From CAYXFD01 sp964464175 (GTDB taxonomy: Bacteria; Cloacimonadota; Cloacimonadia; Cloacimonadales; JAJBBL01), in the NCBI GenBank assembly GCA_964464175.1, contig CAYXFD010000004.1, positions 91,625 through 155,624 of the forward strand: a stretch of 64,000 nt of DNA, read 5' to 3'. Each line of letters opens with the position of its first letter. The first letter of the stretch is position 1. The notes below the pieces were generated by a model. That model worked only from the letters and a program-made list of their open reading frames with translations, made no database searches and was not told where the DNA came from. This document shows positions 17,012-26,254 of the stretch, one piece after another. Made by a program: the position numbers and the translations under genes.

Positions 17012-18814
17012 TTAGAAGAAAAGGTGCCGGTTATCTTCTATCTTTGCCTCTTCCATTAACTCTTGATACCAATCGTTCAAGTGTTGATTGCGTTCCCTTT
17101 CGGTCATTTCAGCCAATAACTGATCTTTTCTTTCCTCAAAATCGTCCATATCAGGATGTTCTCTCTTATCAACATGGGCAATATAAGCTCCCCGCTCTCC
17201 GGTTATCAAGGATGTAAACTCTCCTTCCTCGGAAGCAAGTATTGCTTCATTGAGTTCCTCGACCCGTCCTATTCTCGGAATACTTCGATCAGCCGTAACG
17301 TTTTTGGCTTCGATAATTTCCCATCCTTCCCGGGTTGCAGCAGCAAGAAATTCATCCTGCTCATAATTAGCATAAAATTCGGCTGCTTTTTCTTTTGCCA
17401 ATTCGCGTTTCTTATTCATTTCAACTGCAGATTTAACTCTTCTGCGAACATCTTCCAGTTCGTCATATCTTTCGGGTAACTTTTCCGCTAATTGTAAGAC
17501 GAAAAGGTCTCCGTTGGGGGATTCTTTTATCTCCGGAACAGCTCCAACTCTTTTGTCAAAGGCGAAAGAAACCAAATCTTCAAATCTACCCAAACCCTGG
17601 ATAAATTGAGCATTGTCTTCAAATAGTCCTGATTCTTGAACGGTCAGCTCAAAGTCTTCTGCAGCTGTATTGATTCCTTTCTTGGTCACACTCTGATGAA
17701 AGTCAGAAGCTTTGTCGGCAATCTCTAATCTGGTGAGTTCCGAAGCTTCCACACGGAACAGGATATGACTTGCTCTTATTTCCTCCGCTCCATCTTCTCC
17801 GCTACGTTTATCGGTAACTTTGATAATATGCCAGCCAAATTGCGTATTTACCGGCTCACTGATCTCTCCAATCTCCATGCTAAAGGCTTTTTCTTCAAAT
17901 TCGGGAACCATTCTGCCTCTTCCGAAGAAATCCAGATCTCCGCCTTGTTCAGCATTACTGGGATCTTGAGAGAACTCTCTTGCCATCTCGGCAAAATCAG
18001 CTCCCCTTTTAATCTCACCCCAAACTTTGTCAGCAGTTTGTTTTTCCTCTGCCATATCTCTTTCACTCGGTTCCATAGGGAAACGGACATAATCATAACG
18101 AGCACTCGGCTGTCTTTTAAAATCATCTCTGTTCTCATCATAATAGGCTTGAATTTCTTCCTCAGTAGCCTCGACATCCTTTATCTTATTGGGATCGAAA
18201 AAGATAACTTTTGCTTCACCCTTGTTATTCCTTTTGATAAAATCGTCACGGACTTCTTGTTCGGTAACAGTAACTTCATTCCTTACTCTCTCTAACAGTA
18301 TTTCATAAGGCAACTGGTCCCGGATATGATTTTCAAGCCAACTAAGATCCAGGGGTTGACCATTAGGTGCAATACCGGTAATTAAAGTATTCAGATATAA
18401 TTCTTGGCTAAAAGATCCATTCTGATGGAAAATATCCGCTTCTCTTATAAACTGTGGCGGCTCATTTTTGAGTTTGTCAATAACCTGCTCATCGCTGATC
18501 CTGATGCGTCTTCTTCTGATTTCCTGATCGAATAGTATTCTCTGAACCAACTGTTGCCAGGTTTGATCATTTAACTGCTGTATTACCTGTTCGTCGGGTT
18601 GTTCTTCCGGATTCTCAGCCATATAATTCTGATATGTATTCTGTAAATACTGCATGTATTCCTGATAAGAAATCTTCCTACCGGCAATTCTACCTATATG
18701 TGTTGATTGACGGTCAAATAATCCACCGATACCCATTATTGCCATACCGACAATAAAAACAAAGGCAGTTAAATAGATTATTATCCTCGCCTTCTTTCTG
18801 AAAACATCAAGCAT
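17012..18814 (-). CDS. ppiD: Periplasmic folding chaperone / peptidyl-prolyl isomerase, PpiD-like
   Basis: 600 aa, close to E. coli PpiD (623). It has an N-terminal cytoplasmic stub and a TM anchor (residues ~12-32), then a SurA-N-like chaperone region (GRIAGRKISYQEYMQYLQN onward). A parvulin rotamase domain follows at about 235-335, with REFSQDPSNAEQGGDLDFFGRG and GWHIIKV. A second, truncated parvulin start (EIRASHILFRVEA) follows at ~345, then a charged helical C-terminus. PpiD sits on the periplasmic side of the Sec translocon and holds outgoing outer-membrane and secreted proteins, which suits a window so rich in barrels and giant exported proteins. AGGAGG lies 7 nt before the ATG. Confidence 0.9.
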   Translation of the reverse strand: MLDVFRKKARIIIYLTAFVFIVGMAIMGIGGLFDRQSTHIGRIAGRKISYQEYMQYLQNTYQNYMAENPEEQPDEQVIQQLNDQTWQQLVQRILFDQEIRRRRIRISDEQVIDKLKNEPPQFIREADIFHQNGSFSQELYLNTLITGIAPNGQPLDLSWLENHIRDQLPYEILLERVRNEVTVTEQEVRDDFIKRNNKGEAKVIFFDPNKIKDVEATEEEIQAYYDENRDDFKRQPSARYDYVRFPMEPSERDMAEEKQTADKVWGEIKRGADFAEMAREFSQDPSNAEQGGDLDFFGRGRMVPEFEEKAFSMEIGEISEPVNTQFGWHIIKVTDKRSGEDGAEEIRASHILFRVEASELTRLEIADKASDFHQSVTKKGINTAAEDFELTVQESGLFEDNAQFIQGLGRFEDLVSFAFDKRVGAVPEIKESPNGDLFVLQLAEKLPERYDELEDVRRRVKSAVEMNKKRELAKEKAAEFYANYEQDEFLAAATREGWEIIEAKNVTADRSIPRIGRVEELNEAILASEEGEFTSLITGERGAYIAHVDKREHPDMDDFEERKDQLLAEMTERERNQHLNDWYQELMEEAKIEDNRHLFF

Positions 18815-19034
18815 TCCTAAACCTCCTGCATTTAGAACCTATTAGTAGCTAATTCGTAACAAGAATTTATCAAACCTCTTTTTGTCAATCATAACTTTTA
18901 TTTCAGAGATCTGAGGTCATTGATTTGAATTGGTAGTACCTAATTTTACTCATGTTCTACCGATGAGTGTTTGTGGAACGGATGCCAGTGGAGCTTAACT
19001 TGGCGGATACCCGAGATGTGTTGCAGGTAAAGAA

Positions 19035-19059
19035 AAAAGCCCGCCTAAGACGGGCTTTT
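19035..19059 (-). terminator. Rho-independent terminator of the RHH gene
   Basis: Inverted repeat with 9-bp arms: AAAAGCCCG (19035-19043) and CGGGCTTTT (19051-19059), with a 7-nt loop. Read on the minus strand it ends in a run of T's about 20 bp after the RHH stop. On the plus strand the arm ends in only four T's, so termination should be mainly on the minus strand. Confidence 0.85.
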
Positions 19060-19080
19060 AAAGGTTAAACGGTTTGATTA

Positions 19081-19296
19081 TTAATCGAACTTTTTCTGGA
19101 AGTTCTTCATAGTAGTTTGATGTTTCTTTATCAGATCATCGATAGCTTCTCTACCTAATTCTTCCAGTTTCATTCTCTTTATGGCTGCTATCGTTTTAAA
19201 GGTAGCAACTGTGTCGTCATCTAATCTAAAAGTCAGACGACTCGCTTTGGATTCATCAAATTCTTGAATCTCTTTCTTTTTTCTTCCTCTTGCCAT
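19081..19296 (-). CDS. Small ribbon-helix-helix (CopG/Arc-like) DNA-binding protein
   Basis: 71 aa. The basic N-terminus MARGRKKKE leads to a strand ASRLTFRLDDDTVATFKTIA and helices IKRMKLEELGREAIDDLIKKH, the pattern of RHH repressors in which a paired beta-ribbon enters the DNA major groove. No toxin gene follows; instead a terminator lies ~20 bp downstream, so it is probably a lone autoregulated regulator rather than an antitoxin. AGAGGTG is 5 nt before the ATG. Nested palindromes directly upstream (19314-19365) are likely operators for this or another dimeric regulator. Target genes are unknown; the divergent mgtE gene is one candidate. Confidence 0.85.
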   Translation of the reverse strand: MARGRKKKEIQEFDESKASRLTFRLDDDTVATFKTIAAIKRMKLEELGREAIDDLIKKHQTTMKNFQKKFD

Positions 19297-19721
19297 AATT
19301 CACCTCTCTTACGACAATGATAGACCATGAAGTGATGCTTCATGATGAAATCACGATGTCATTGTATTTAACTTTTCTATCAGAATTATATATAACTTTG
19401 TCAATTGGAAACATAGGTATATATTGATTGATTAGTGAAATGGAAGTTTGAACAATGAACTAAATGCTTGCATAGCAGGGAATAGCAAAATATGAGCAGC
19501 GTTCATAAAAGTGAAAAAGATTGTCACAAAAGGACTATTAAGTAAACAAGCTTTTTGGGATGCTTTGATGGTAAAATGAATAAACTTGACCTGAGACAAC
19601 GGAGAGTTTTTTTTGTAGATATTTTTGTTAATCAGTCAAGAAAGTCAATAAAGAGTAAGCGCATGGTTACAACGAAGAGGAGATAATCTATTAGAAACAG
19701 TTTTTTCAGTAAAGGTGAAGA
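19297..19721. other. Divergent intergenic region between RHH gene and mgtE
   Basis: 425 bp holding the promoters of two divergent genes. I looked for an M-box (Mg riboswitch) before mgtE and saw no matching conserved core. The only clear structure is the palindrome cluster next to the RHH gene. A poly-T run (about 19609-19616) lies ~105 bp before mgtE. Confidence 0.6.
19314..19365. promoter_or_regulatory. Nested inverted repeats, probable operator of the RHH gene
   Basis: Two nested palindromes lie 18-70 bp upstream of the RHH start codon: an inner CATGAAG/CTTCATG (19326-19332 and 19338-19344, 5-nt spacer) and an outer ACAATGA/TCATTGT (19314-19320 and 19359-19365). A further GTGAT/ATCAC pair (19332-19336, 19350-19354) overlaps them. 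Dimeric RHH proteins usually bind such short repeats and repress their own promoter. The binding role is inferred. Confidence 0.5.
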
Positions 19722-21074
19722 ATGGACAGAGAATTAACGACTCAAGACATCATACAAGTTCTCTCCAGTTATAGTGCAGAGCATTTGAAGGATCTCATAG
19801 TAGATATTCATCCTGTAGATATTTTAGAAGCTATTCTTGAATATGAAGGCGATAAAAGAGAACTAATTAACAAGCTCTCTCTTGATACTGTTGTCGCAAT
19901 ACTGGAACGTGCTGCGGATGAGGATAAGTATTTACTATATACTCTTCTTTCCGAATCACAACAGAAGCAGATGCTGCGTGAGATGGCCTCCGATGAGTTA
20001 GTTGACTTTTTAGAGTCGGTGGAACCAGAAAAAGCAGAGTCTATTTTCAAGAAATTAGATAAAGATGATGCTGCTGAAGTAAAGCGATTGATGGGTTATG
20101 GACCGGAGACTGCCGGTGGTATTATGGTGACCGAGTTCATGGCAGTGAAATCCGACATGACGATCTGGGATGTTTTACATCTGCTCCAAAAGGAGGGGAA
20201 GGAAGCTGAAACGATAAGTACCCTATATGTGCTTGATGAACAGGATGTATTAACGGGAGCTGTTTCGCTTCATGAGATAGTGGTTAGTGATTTCAAAACA
20301 AAGATATCTGATATAATGAACGAAAAAGTGATCAGCGTGACAACTGATGTGGATCAGGAAGAAGTAGGGAGAATTTTTCAAAGATATGGTTTTGCCAGTG
20401 TTCCGGTAGTCGATCAAAAGGATCAAATGCAGGGAGTCATTACCTCAGACGATATTATGGAAGTTTTGAGGGAAGAGAATACCGAAGACTTTGAGAAAAT
20501 GGCTGCTTTGATGCCTCATGAAGAGGACTACCTTGACACAAGTGTCTTTAATTTAGCAAAGAAGAGAATTACCTGGTTACTGATCTTAATGATATCTGCG
20601 ACTTTTACCGGCTTGATAATCCAGGGATTTGAAGATGCCCTTAGTGCGGTAGTTCTCTTAGCTGCTTTCATCCCGATGCTTATGGATACAGGGGGTAATG
20701 CCGGAGCCCAGGCTGCAACTCTTGTTATCAGAGGAATGGCAGTCGGTGAAGTTACGGTAAAGGATTTCTATTTAGTATTGTCGAAGGAGTTTCGGGTCAG
20801 TATCATTGTAGGTTTAATTTTGGCGTTATTCAATTTCATCCGAATAATGTTGTTAGACAGACCAGGTTTTCTTTTAGCCCTTACGGTCTCAATCGCTCTG
20901 TTTTGTACAGTCGTAATAGCCAAGGCAGTCGGATGCATTCTGCCGATATTTGCTAAGAGTTTAAAAGTAGATCCGGCATTGATGGCAGCCCCTATCATCA
21001 CGACTATAGTCGATGCTCTTTCTCTGATTATCTATTTTTCCTTAGCAACGTTTATATTACAGATACCCGCCTAA
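19722..21074 (+). CDS. mgtE: Magnesium transporter MgtE
   Basis: 450 aa, typical for MgtE, a Mg2+ channel/transporter gated by cytosolic Mg2+. The acidic N-terminal helical domain (residues ~1-130) is followed by two CBS domains (~135-255, with MTEFMAVKSDMTIWDVL and IMNEKVISVTTDVDQEEVGR). A connecting helix leads to five TM segments (~275-450). The pore signature DTGGNAGAQAATLVIRGMAVGEV and the final helix AAPIITTIVDALSLIIYF are clear. AAGGTGAAGA precedes the ATG. rsmA follows after only 4 bp, so the two are co-transcribed. Confidence 0.96.
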   Translation: MDRELTTQDIIQVLSSYSAEHLKDLIVDIHPVDILEAILEYEGDKRELINKLSLDTVVAILERAADEDKYLLYTLLSESQQKQMLREMASDELVDFLESVEPEKAESIFKKLDKDDAAEVKRLMGYGPETAGGIMVTEFMAVKSDMTIWDVLHLLQKEGKEAETISTLYVLDEQDVLTGAVSLHEIVVSDFKTKISDIMNEKVISVTTDVDQEEVGRIFQRYGFASVPVVDQKDQMQGVITSDDIMEVLREENTEDFEKMAALMPHEEDYLDTSVFNLAKKRITWLLILMISATFTGLIIQGFEDALSAVVLLAAFIPMLMDTGGNAGAQAATLVIRGMAVGEVTVKDFYLVLSKEFRVSIIVGLILALFNFIRIMLLDRPGFLLALTVSIALFCTVVIAKAVGCILPIFAKSLKVDPALMAAPIITTIVDALSLIIYFSLATFILQIPA

Positions 21075-21078
21075 TAAA

Positions 21079-21990
21079 GTGACTTCAGTTAAGAATAAAA
21101 GAGACACCGGTCTCATTTTTAAAGCGAAGAAAAAGTTCGGACAAAATTTTTTGATCGATAAGAACATAGCCGCTAAAATCGTAGCAGCAGCAGATTTAAG
21201 GAAAAATGATGAAGTGTGGGAGATTGGTTCAGGTAAAGGAATTCTGACGGAAAAACTTCTGAAAACCGGGTGCCGGCTGACCTGTTTTGAGATCGACAGA
21301 GATTTGATCAGTTTGTTGGAGGATAAGTTTTCCGGAGAGATACAGCTTATCCCTCATGATGTATTCAAAGCAGACTGGGAAAAGCTCTTCGAAGCTATTG
21401 AAAAAAGAAGCGGAAGAAAGCCCCGAATAACTATTGTAGCCAACATACCCTATAATATAACTTCTCCCTTGATCTACAGATTAACTGCAAAATCGGAGTT
21501 TTTCAAAGCTATTGTCTTGATGATACAGAAAGAGGTAGCCGAGAGAATCATTGCTTCTCCCGGGAACAAGGATTACGGATTGCTGAGCCTGAGAGTTCAA
21601 TATCATTTCAATGTTAAAAGGCTGTTCAATGTTCCGCCACATCTTTTCAGACCACAACCGGAGGTTATTTCCTCGGTAATCAAAATGATTCCCCGAAAGC
21701 AGAAAATCATTCTATCCGACCCCAACCTTTTCTGGCGGATTGTTGAGGCAGCGTTCCATCACCGGCGGAAAACTTTAAAAAACAACCTCCGCTCAATTCT
21801 TTCTCAGCAAGAATTACAGGTATTGACAGAATTGATGGAGAAAAGAAACTCAATCAATGAATCAATATCCCAAGATGCCGGAATTGAAAGAATAAAGTTT
21901 AATTTAACAAATCGAGGAGAGACTTTGGATGAAAAAGACTATCTTGATCTTTATCATCTTATTAGGAATATCCGTAAGCTTAATCAGTGA
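21079..21990 (+). CDS. rsmA: 16S rRNA dimethyladenosine transferase RsmA (KsgA)
   Basis: 303 aa. RsmA dimethylates A1518 and A1519 in helix 45 of 16S rRNA during late 30S assembly. Motifs: KKFGQNFLIDKNIAAKIV (family N-terminus), SAM-binding EIGSGKGILTEKLL, acidic FEIDRD, and catalytic NIPYNITSPLIY, with the RNA-binding C-terminal helices (FHHRRKTLKNNL). The start codon is GTG 4 bp after mgtE. The last 62 bp overlap the signal peptide of the next gene in another frame. The C-terminal tail up to LDEKDYLDLYHLIRNI still resembles the family ending, so the overlap appears genuine. Confidence 0.95.
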   Translation: MTSVKNKRDTGLIFKAKKKFGQNFLIDKNIAAKIVAAADLRKNDEVWEIGSGKGILTEKLLKTGCRLTCFEIDRDLISLLEDKFSGEIQLIPHDVFKADWEKLFEAIEKRSGRKPRITIVANIPYNITSPLIYRLTAKSEFFKAIVLMIQKEVAERIIASPGNKDYGLLSLRVQYHFNVKRLFNVPPHLFRPQPEVISSVIKMIPRKQKIILSDPNLFWRIVEAAFHHRRKTLKNNLRSILSQQELQVLTELMEKRNSINESISQDAGIERIKFNLTNRGETLDEKDYLDLYHLIRNIRKLNQ

Positions 21991-23680
21991 AACAGCTCTG
22001 ATTGAAAGCGAATACCAGAGTTCATACGGAAATGTTCTCTTTCTCAATAACTACCGTTATCATCAGAGTATATCACCAAAATGGTCATTCATTCATACCG
22101 GTAATCTGATTCAATCGAGAAACAAAAGATTTAACCGCTATAGCAGAAACACCGATTTGGGTTGGTATATCAGCAGAGATGAGCACCCCGTAAGCTATAA
22201 GCTCCATCTTGATTATATAGCTGCCTTAGATAAGGCAGAACCTGATTCTGAGATGTATGAGATAGATAAAGTCAGAAGACAGATGGGCCTGGAACTTCTG
22301 ATCAATCCTTTAGACAGTCTTGCAGTCCATTCAGGTTTTACTTATATTCGATCCGGAGAGAGCAACAGCAGGTATCTCGATAAAACAGTCAGCAGCAACG
22401 GCTACCAAAGTAACAACATTATCCACTATATCCAATCTTTTAATTCAGCAAATCTGATGATTAATTCATATTTCAATATTTTACGCCTTGACTATGATTA
22501 TTTAAGAAGTTATGGTGGAATTACTAAATTTGATATTGTTGATCCGGTAATCAACACGGAATTCTCATATCACCAGGATTTGAGTAAAATTTATCTCCTT
22601 AATGATCAGGTTGACACTCATATTCGTTCACTTTATCGAGCCTCGATTCTTCATAAGAACAGATTATCAGATGATCTTGCTTTCCGTATTGGAAATATTT
22701 ACCAAGCTCGTGATAATCGTCTGCGGGAATCTCAAGACCGTAATTATCTGGAAACTGATAATCTTCTATTTACAAGCGCTATTTTGTTTTGGGAACCTTT
22801 CAGAATGTCGATTGACGGAGAATACAGGCTTTTTTCCCGTTCCTTCAAAGAAGAGACCAGCAGTAGAAAACAAGAGCAAAGAGGCATCAAAGGCAGCGTG
22901 AGTTACATCTTCTCGGAAAGGGATTCTCTGAGCTACAGTCATAGCGTTAATCTTACCCGTACTGATTATACCTTGAAAACTAATATTCTCGATAATGACC
23001 AAAGATATGAGGAACAACAAATAAGCCTCTATCTATATTTCAGAGACGGTTTGAGACTTATTAATCATTTCAGTTTTATGAGCAGAGAAGAGGTCTATCT
23101 GAAGTCAGATATGTCGGCAAATAACAAAAACACCCGCATCTATAATCTGCTCCCGGCATTAAACATAGCTTTAAGCAGAAATCTGCTCTTTACTCAGGAA
23201 TATCATCTAAGGGCTGATTATGATGATTTCATCTATGATGACACTATCAGAGACAGAATGTACAGAAGGTTTTCCGCTGCTTACTCCCTCTTGAGCGGTC
23301 TGCCCTGGAAATCAGGACACTACCGCTATACACCGGAAAGAGAGAGCTTCTACAGTTCTTTTGATTTTCTTCTGGGAGTTAGCTATAAATACGATACAAA
23401 TAGTAGTGGAAACCGAGCCGGGGATGCTTATGAGATCTTTGCTGAAAATGAATACCATACCTTACAGTTCGAGCTTTTCCGCAGGGTCTATGCTCTGGAG
23501 TTGGGAATGAGGCCGAGATTCATCTGGTCCAACATCCGTTATGAGTTCAGTCATAATTTCGATATTTCTTATTATTTCCCAAACCGAAGTAATTATGTCA
23601 GTTTTAACATTAATAGTTCAGGAAGCAACAAGGAGGATTTGCTCTGGAGAATTAAGGCATTAGTTAACATTTATTTTTAA
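21929..23680 (+). CDS. Predicted outer-membrane beta-barrel protein, function unknown
   Basis: 583 aa. A clear signal peptide (MKKTILIFIILLGISVSLIS, cleavage near residue 20) is followed by a sequence dominated by alternating Tyr/Ser/Arg/Leu strands (YRLFSRSFKEE, YSHSVNLTRTDYTL, FEIFAENEYHTL-like segments) with short acidic turns, ending in ...VNIYF with C-terminal Phe, as expected for a barrel of ~20 or more strands. I do not recognise a family. GAGGAG lies 10 nt before the ATG inside the rsmA coding region, so translation begins before rsmA ends. Regulation is probably shared with mgtE-rsmA. Confidence 0.75.
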   Translation: MKKTILIFIILLGISVSLISETALIESEYQSSYGNVLFLNNYRYHQSISPKWSFIHTGNLIQSRNKRFNRYSRNTDLGWYISRDEHPVSYKLHLDYIAALDKAEPDSEMYEIDKVRRQMGLELLINPLDSLAVHSGFTYIRSGESNSRYLDKTVSSNGYQSNNIIHYIQSFNSANLMINSYFNILRLDYDYLRSYGGITKFDIVDPVINTEFSYHQDLSKIYLLNDQVDTHIRSLYRASILHKNRLSDDLAFRIGNIYQARDNRLRESQDRNYLETDNLLFTSAILFWEPFRMSIDGEYRLFSRSFKEETSSRKQEQRGIKGSVSYIFSERDSLSYSHSVNLTRTDYTLKTNILDNDQRYEEQQISLYLYFRDGLRLINHFSFMSREEVYLKSDMSANNKNTRIYNLLPALNIALSRNLLFTQEYHLRADYDDFIYDDTIRDRMYRRFSAAYSLLSGLPWKSGHYRYTPERESFYSSFDFLLGVSYKYDTNSSGNRAGDAYEIFAENEYHTLQFELFRRVYALELGMRPRFIWSNIRYEFSHNFDISYYFPNRSNYVSFNINSSGSNKEDLLWRIKALVNIYF

Positions 23681-23871
23681 TATTGACATTCAGTGCTGTT
23701 TTTGGCAATATGCTCATCGCAACTTGAGAAATCATTTGTCATATTGTATTAATAATTATACCAATTACTTCAGGCAGCGTGTTATTTTATGTGGATTAAT
23801 TATTGTTAATAGTAGGCAGCGATTGACCGGTGTGACATTTTGTTGCAATAATATTGGATAAGTTAAAATAA

Positions 23872-24855
23872 TTAGATACTGCCTGAAAATTCCATTATGA
23901 GTAAACCCGATTCCCCATTCGCGATTAAGATGTAGCGCCCGTAAAGAAGAATCCCCGACATCTCCGCAGAAACAGGGCTGTGGTAGGCAACTTCATAAGG
24001 TTGCAGAGAGTTAGCTATTCTGACAACGGATAATCCGCTTCTTCCCAAAGCAAGATAGGCAAATTCGCCTCTAACCTCAATAGCTCGAGCACTTGCCGGT
24101 AGTAGTAGAGAGCTTAGTTCCCGGGGATCATCTGGCTGACTGATATCATATATCTTCAATCCACCTTCAAAAGCAACATAAGCTAAATGATTAACGACAT
24201 CAATATCATAGACATTAGGGAGATCTTCAAAACTTATTTCCAAGGGGTTATAAGAATTTTCTATATCAATGACAGAAAATCCATAGCGACAGGAGGCATA
24301 CAAATACGGCCACCGAAGAGTAACATTATTAACGTTTTGTCCGCCGACAAATATGCGGCTAACTTCAAAAATGTTAAAATGACTACTTATATCAAGAATT
24401 CTTATGCCACCTGTATTATCAGCCAAATAGACAAAATTACCAGCATAATCGAGACCGAATGAGCTGTCATCTGTAGAAAAGTGCCCGCTGATCTCCGGCC
24501 CGAAAGGACTATTTACGTCAATGATCTTAAAACCGGCTTCTCCGGCGGCAACATATATATAGTCTCCTCCGGCAAATTTGAGATCGTAGTAAGTTCCGTT
24601 ATCTTCGAAATATGACATTTCCTGAGGGAAATGTGGTGAGGAGATATCAATAATCCGTAATCCTCCGAGACCATCAGCTAAATAGACGGTGTTATCTGTT
24701 GCGGCAAGAGAATAAGCAAATCCCTGAGAATTGAGCTCACCAATGTGATAAAGGTAAGGGGTATTGACACCAGTACCGGTAGTATCACTCAGATTACAAC
24801 CGGTAAAAAACAGAAAGGTACTGCTCAGTACTGATAATAATAACTTACATTTCAT
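23872..24855 (-). CDS. LVIVD-repeat lipoprotein (beta-propeller-like)
   Basis: 327 aa. A lipoprotein signal with lipobox FTGC (Cys near residue 20) leads into about seven repeats of ~40 residues with the LVIVD pattern: GGLRIIDISSP, AGFKIIDVNSP, GGIRILDISS, YGFSVIDIENS, GGLKIYDISQP, SGLSVVRIANS and SGLLIMEFS. Between the repeats lie strands such as YIYVAAGE and FVYLADNT. These repeats are expected to form a propeller exposed at the cell surface or periplasm; no enzyme activity is implied. GGAGCAGGA precedes the ATG. It is transcribed divergently from the giant surface-protein locus and convergently with the barrel gene. Confidence 0.85.
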   Translation of the reverse strand: MKCKLLLSVLSSTFLFFTGCNLSDTTGTGVNTPYLYHIGELNSQGFAYSLAATDNTVYLADGLGGLRIIDISSPHFPQEMSYFEDNGTYYDLKFAGGDYIYVAAGEAGFKIIDVNSPFGPEISGHFSTDDSSFGLDYAGNFVYLADNTGGIRILDISSHFNIFEVSRIFVGGQNVNNVTLRWPYLYASCRYGFSVIDIENSYNPLEISFEDLPNVYDIDVVNHLAYVAFEGGLKIYDISQPDDPRELSSLLLPASARAIEVRGEFAYLALGRSGLSVVRIANSLQPYEVAYHSPVSAEMSGILLYGRYILIANGESGLLIMEFSGSI

Positions 24856-25174
24856 TCCTGCTCCAAAGATTATGTGGTTTTGCTATCTTGCCTCTTTTTT
24901 CTACCTGTTGGAGTGACAGCTTCACTTCTCTTATCATTAACTGAAATGTTGACTGATTGTGTCAATAATTTGTTTGCAAGATCTTTATCCAATGAGCACA
25001 AGCAAAATCAAAGCAATTCCTTGTCTCTACAGCAGCAATTTAAATCTGGAGAAGATATGGAAAAAAAACTAACTATCCTGAGAAGCGGTTCAGAAATTCT
25101 TTTAACTTAGCATGATTGCCTTTTGTTCCCGGCAGATTTGTCTGTAATCCGGAATATTCAGAGAGATATCAGTA

Positions 25175-25236
25175 GTTTACCCCTGCTCTAAGTCGTAGTC
25201 AGTATAAGCCGACTACGACTTAGAGCAGGGGTAAAC
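25175..25236. repeat. Perfect 26-bp inverted repeat, 10-nt spacer
   Basis: Left arm 25175-25200 (begins GTTTACCCCTGCTCTAAG) and right arm 25211-25236 are exact reverse complements, 26 of 26. The 10-nt spacer is AGTATAAGCC. In RNA this would be a very stable hairpin. There is no T-run on either side, so it is not a standard terminator. It lies ~320 bp upstream of the LVIVD gene and ~1 kb upstream of the giant gene. It could be a MITE-like or REP-like unit, an RNase III target or a cruciform-forming protein site. Confidence 0.9.
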
Positions 25237-25546
25237 CTCAGGTATTAGTGTGAGTCAAAAGTAATGAGATGATCGATGTACAGAGTATTTTTAGCTTTTT
25301 GATTAGAGTTTGAACATACATAATGTCCGATATTAGCATTAGAGGGCAAGGAAATTTAAATTTGCAGCAAGAGAACCTAAAACAGATTTTTGTGACGTAA
25401 AAATGTTTTTGAGATCTTGAAGGAAAAGGATGATGCTCTGTTATGAATATCAATTGCTAAAGGTAGAACTTACACGGCGACTTTGATTGAAAAGAAGAGG
25501 CAGATTTAGGAGGAGAATAACGAGCAGTTATTTACGGGAGTATAGC

Positions 25547-25574
25547 TTGACATTTTAATGCTTAAAAATATAGT
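25547..25574 (+). promoter_or_regulatory. Candidate sigma70-type promoter
   Basis: TTGACA (25547-25552) and TATAGT (25569-25574) are separated by 16 bp. If used, it would give a ~680-nt untranslated leader for the giant gene. It is supported by sequence match only. Confidence 0.35.
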
Positions 25575-26016
25575 ACAATTTTGCAGTAATGACAATGTAG
25601 TGATGGTAATTGTGAGGTTTTGTAAAAGAAATGATTTAGCGGGAGGAAGAGTGGAGGCTGTAGTTTAGTTATCTAAAGGGATAGATATTGTTAACTGTTA
25701 TTGGATAATCCGGCGGGATATCTTCCTACAATGGGGGACTATGCATAATCGGAAGAGAGAGAGCACCGATAAGTCCGAGACTTGATTTGTTAAGAAATTT
25801 CTAACAAAAGTTGTTATAATTGTTGGTATTAAGGTTTGTCATATTATTAAAGGTTACTCAACGGCCGGAATTTGCACTAAAGCCGATTAAATAGAGGAAA
25901 AATGGGTTAAGTCTATGTTTAGCTGGTTGGTTTTCGATGACTGCTGGAGAATAAGTTGCGGGTAAATACCGAGCATAAGGGAAAAAAAAATGTAAAAAGC
26001 CTTGACAAAATTCCGA

Positions 26017-26044
26017 ATGACAAGAGAAGTTGTTGCAGTATAAA
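26017..26044 (+). promoter_or_regulatory. Candidate promoter nearer the giant gene
   Basis: ATGACA (26017-26022) and TATAAA (26039-26044) with a 16-bp spacer would start transcription ~210 nt before the giant gene's ATG. A perfect TTGACA also occurs at 26002 but has no well-placed -10. Match only; AT-rich DNA makes chance hits likely. Confidence 0.3.
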
Positions 26045-26247
26045 TTCATTGTGAGGTGGCATGATTTTTAAGTTTAAGGAGAAACTATGGGAATGGTAAT
26101 AAGAGTGAGGTTTGAATGTGATATGGATTTTTTTGTGGCTACTGTTTTTTGGGGCTTTAATAGGGCTTTCATAACGGCTATGATAATAAATAATAGGAAG
26201 TGACAATCATGAAAAAAATAATAGGTAGATTAAATTTTTGCTCAAAT

Positions 26248-26254
26248 GAGGAGG
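26248..26254 (+). promoter_or_regulatory. Ribosome binding site fixing the giant gene's start
   Basis: GAGGAGG with a 5-nt spacer before the ATG at 26260. The following residues form a textbook signal peptide. Frame-compatible starts at 26200 (GTG) and 26209 (ATG) would add 17-20 polar residues ahead of it and are less likely. Confidence 0.8.

Noticed and set aside
19081..19296. RHH gene as antitoxin of a toxin-antitoxin pair
   Set aside because: No toxin-like gene on either side; a terminator follows within ~20 bp.
19381..19721. Possible Mg2+ riboswitch (M-box) before mgtE
   Set aside because: I could not find the conserved M-box core; only AT-rich sequence and a T-run are present.
24874..25110. 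78-codon plus frame beside the LVIVD gene, with a hydrophobic start
   Set aside because: No Shine-Dalgarno, no family resemblance, and it lies where divergent promoters are expected.
25175..25236. The inverted repeat as a CRISPR repeat or invertible-promoter end
   Set aside because: Only one pair with a 10-nt spacer, no repeated spacing and no recombinase gene nearby.
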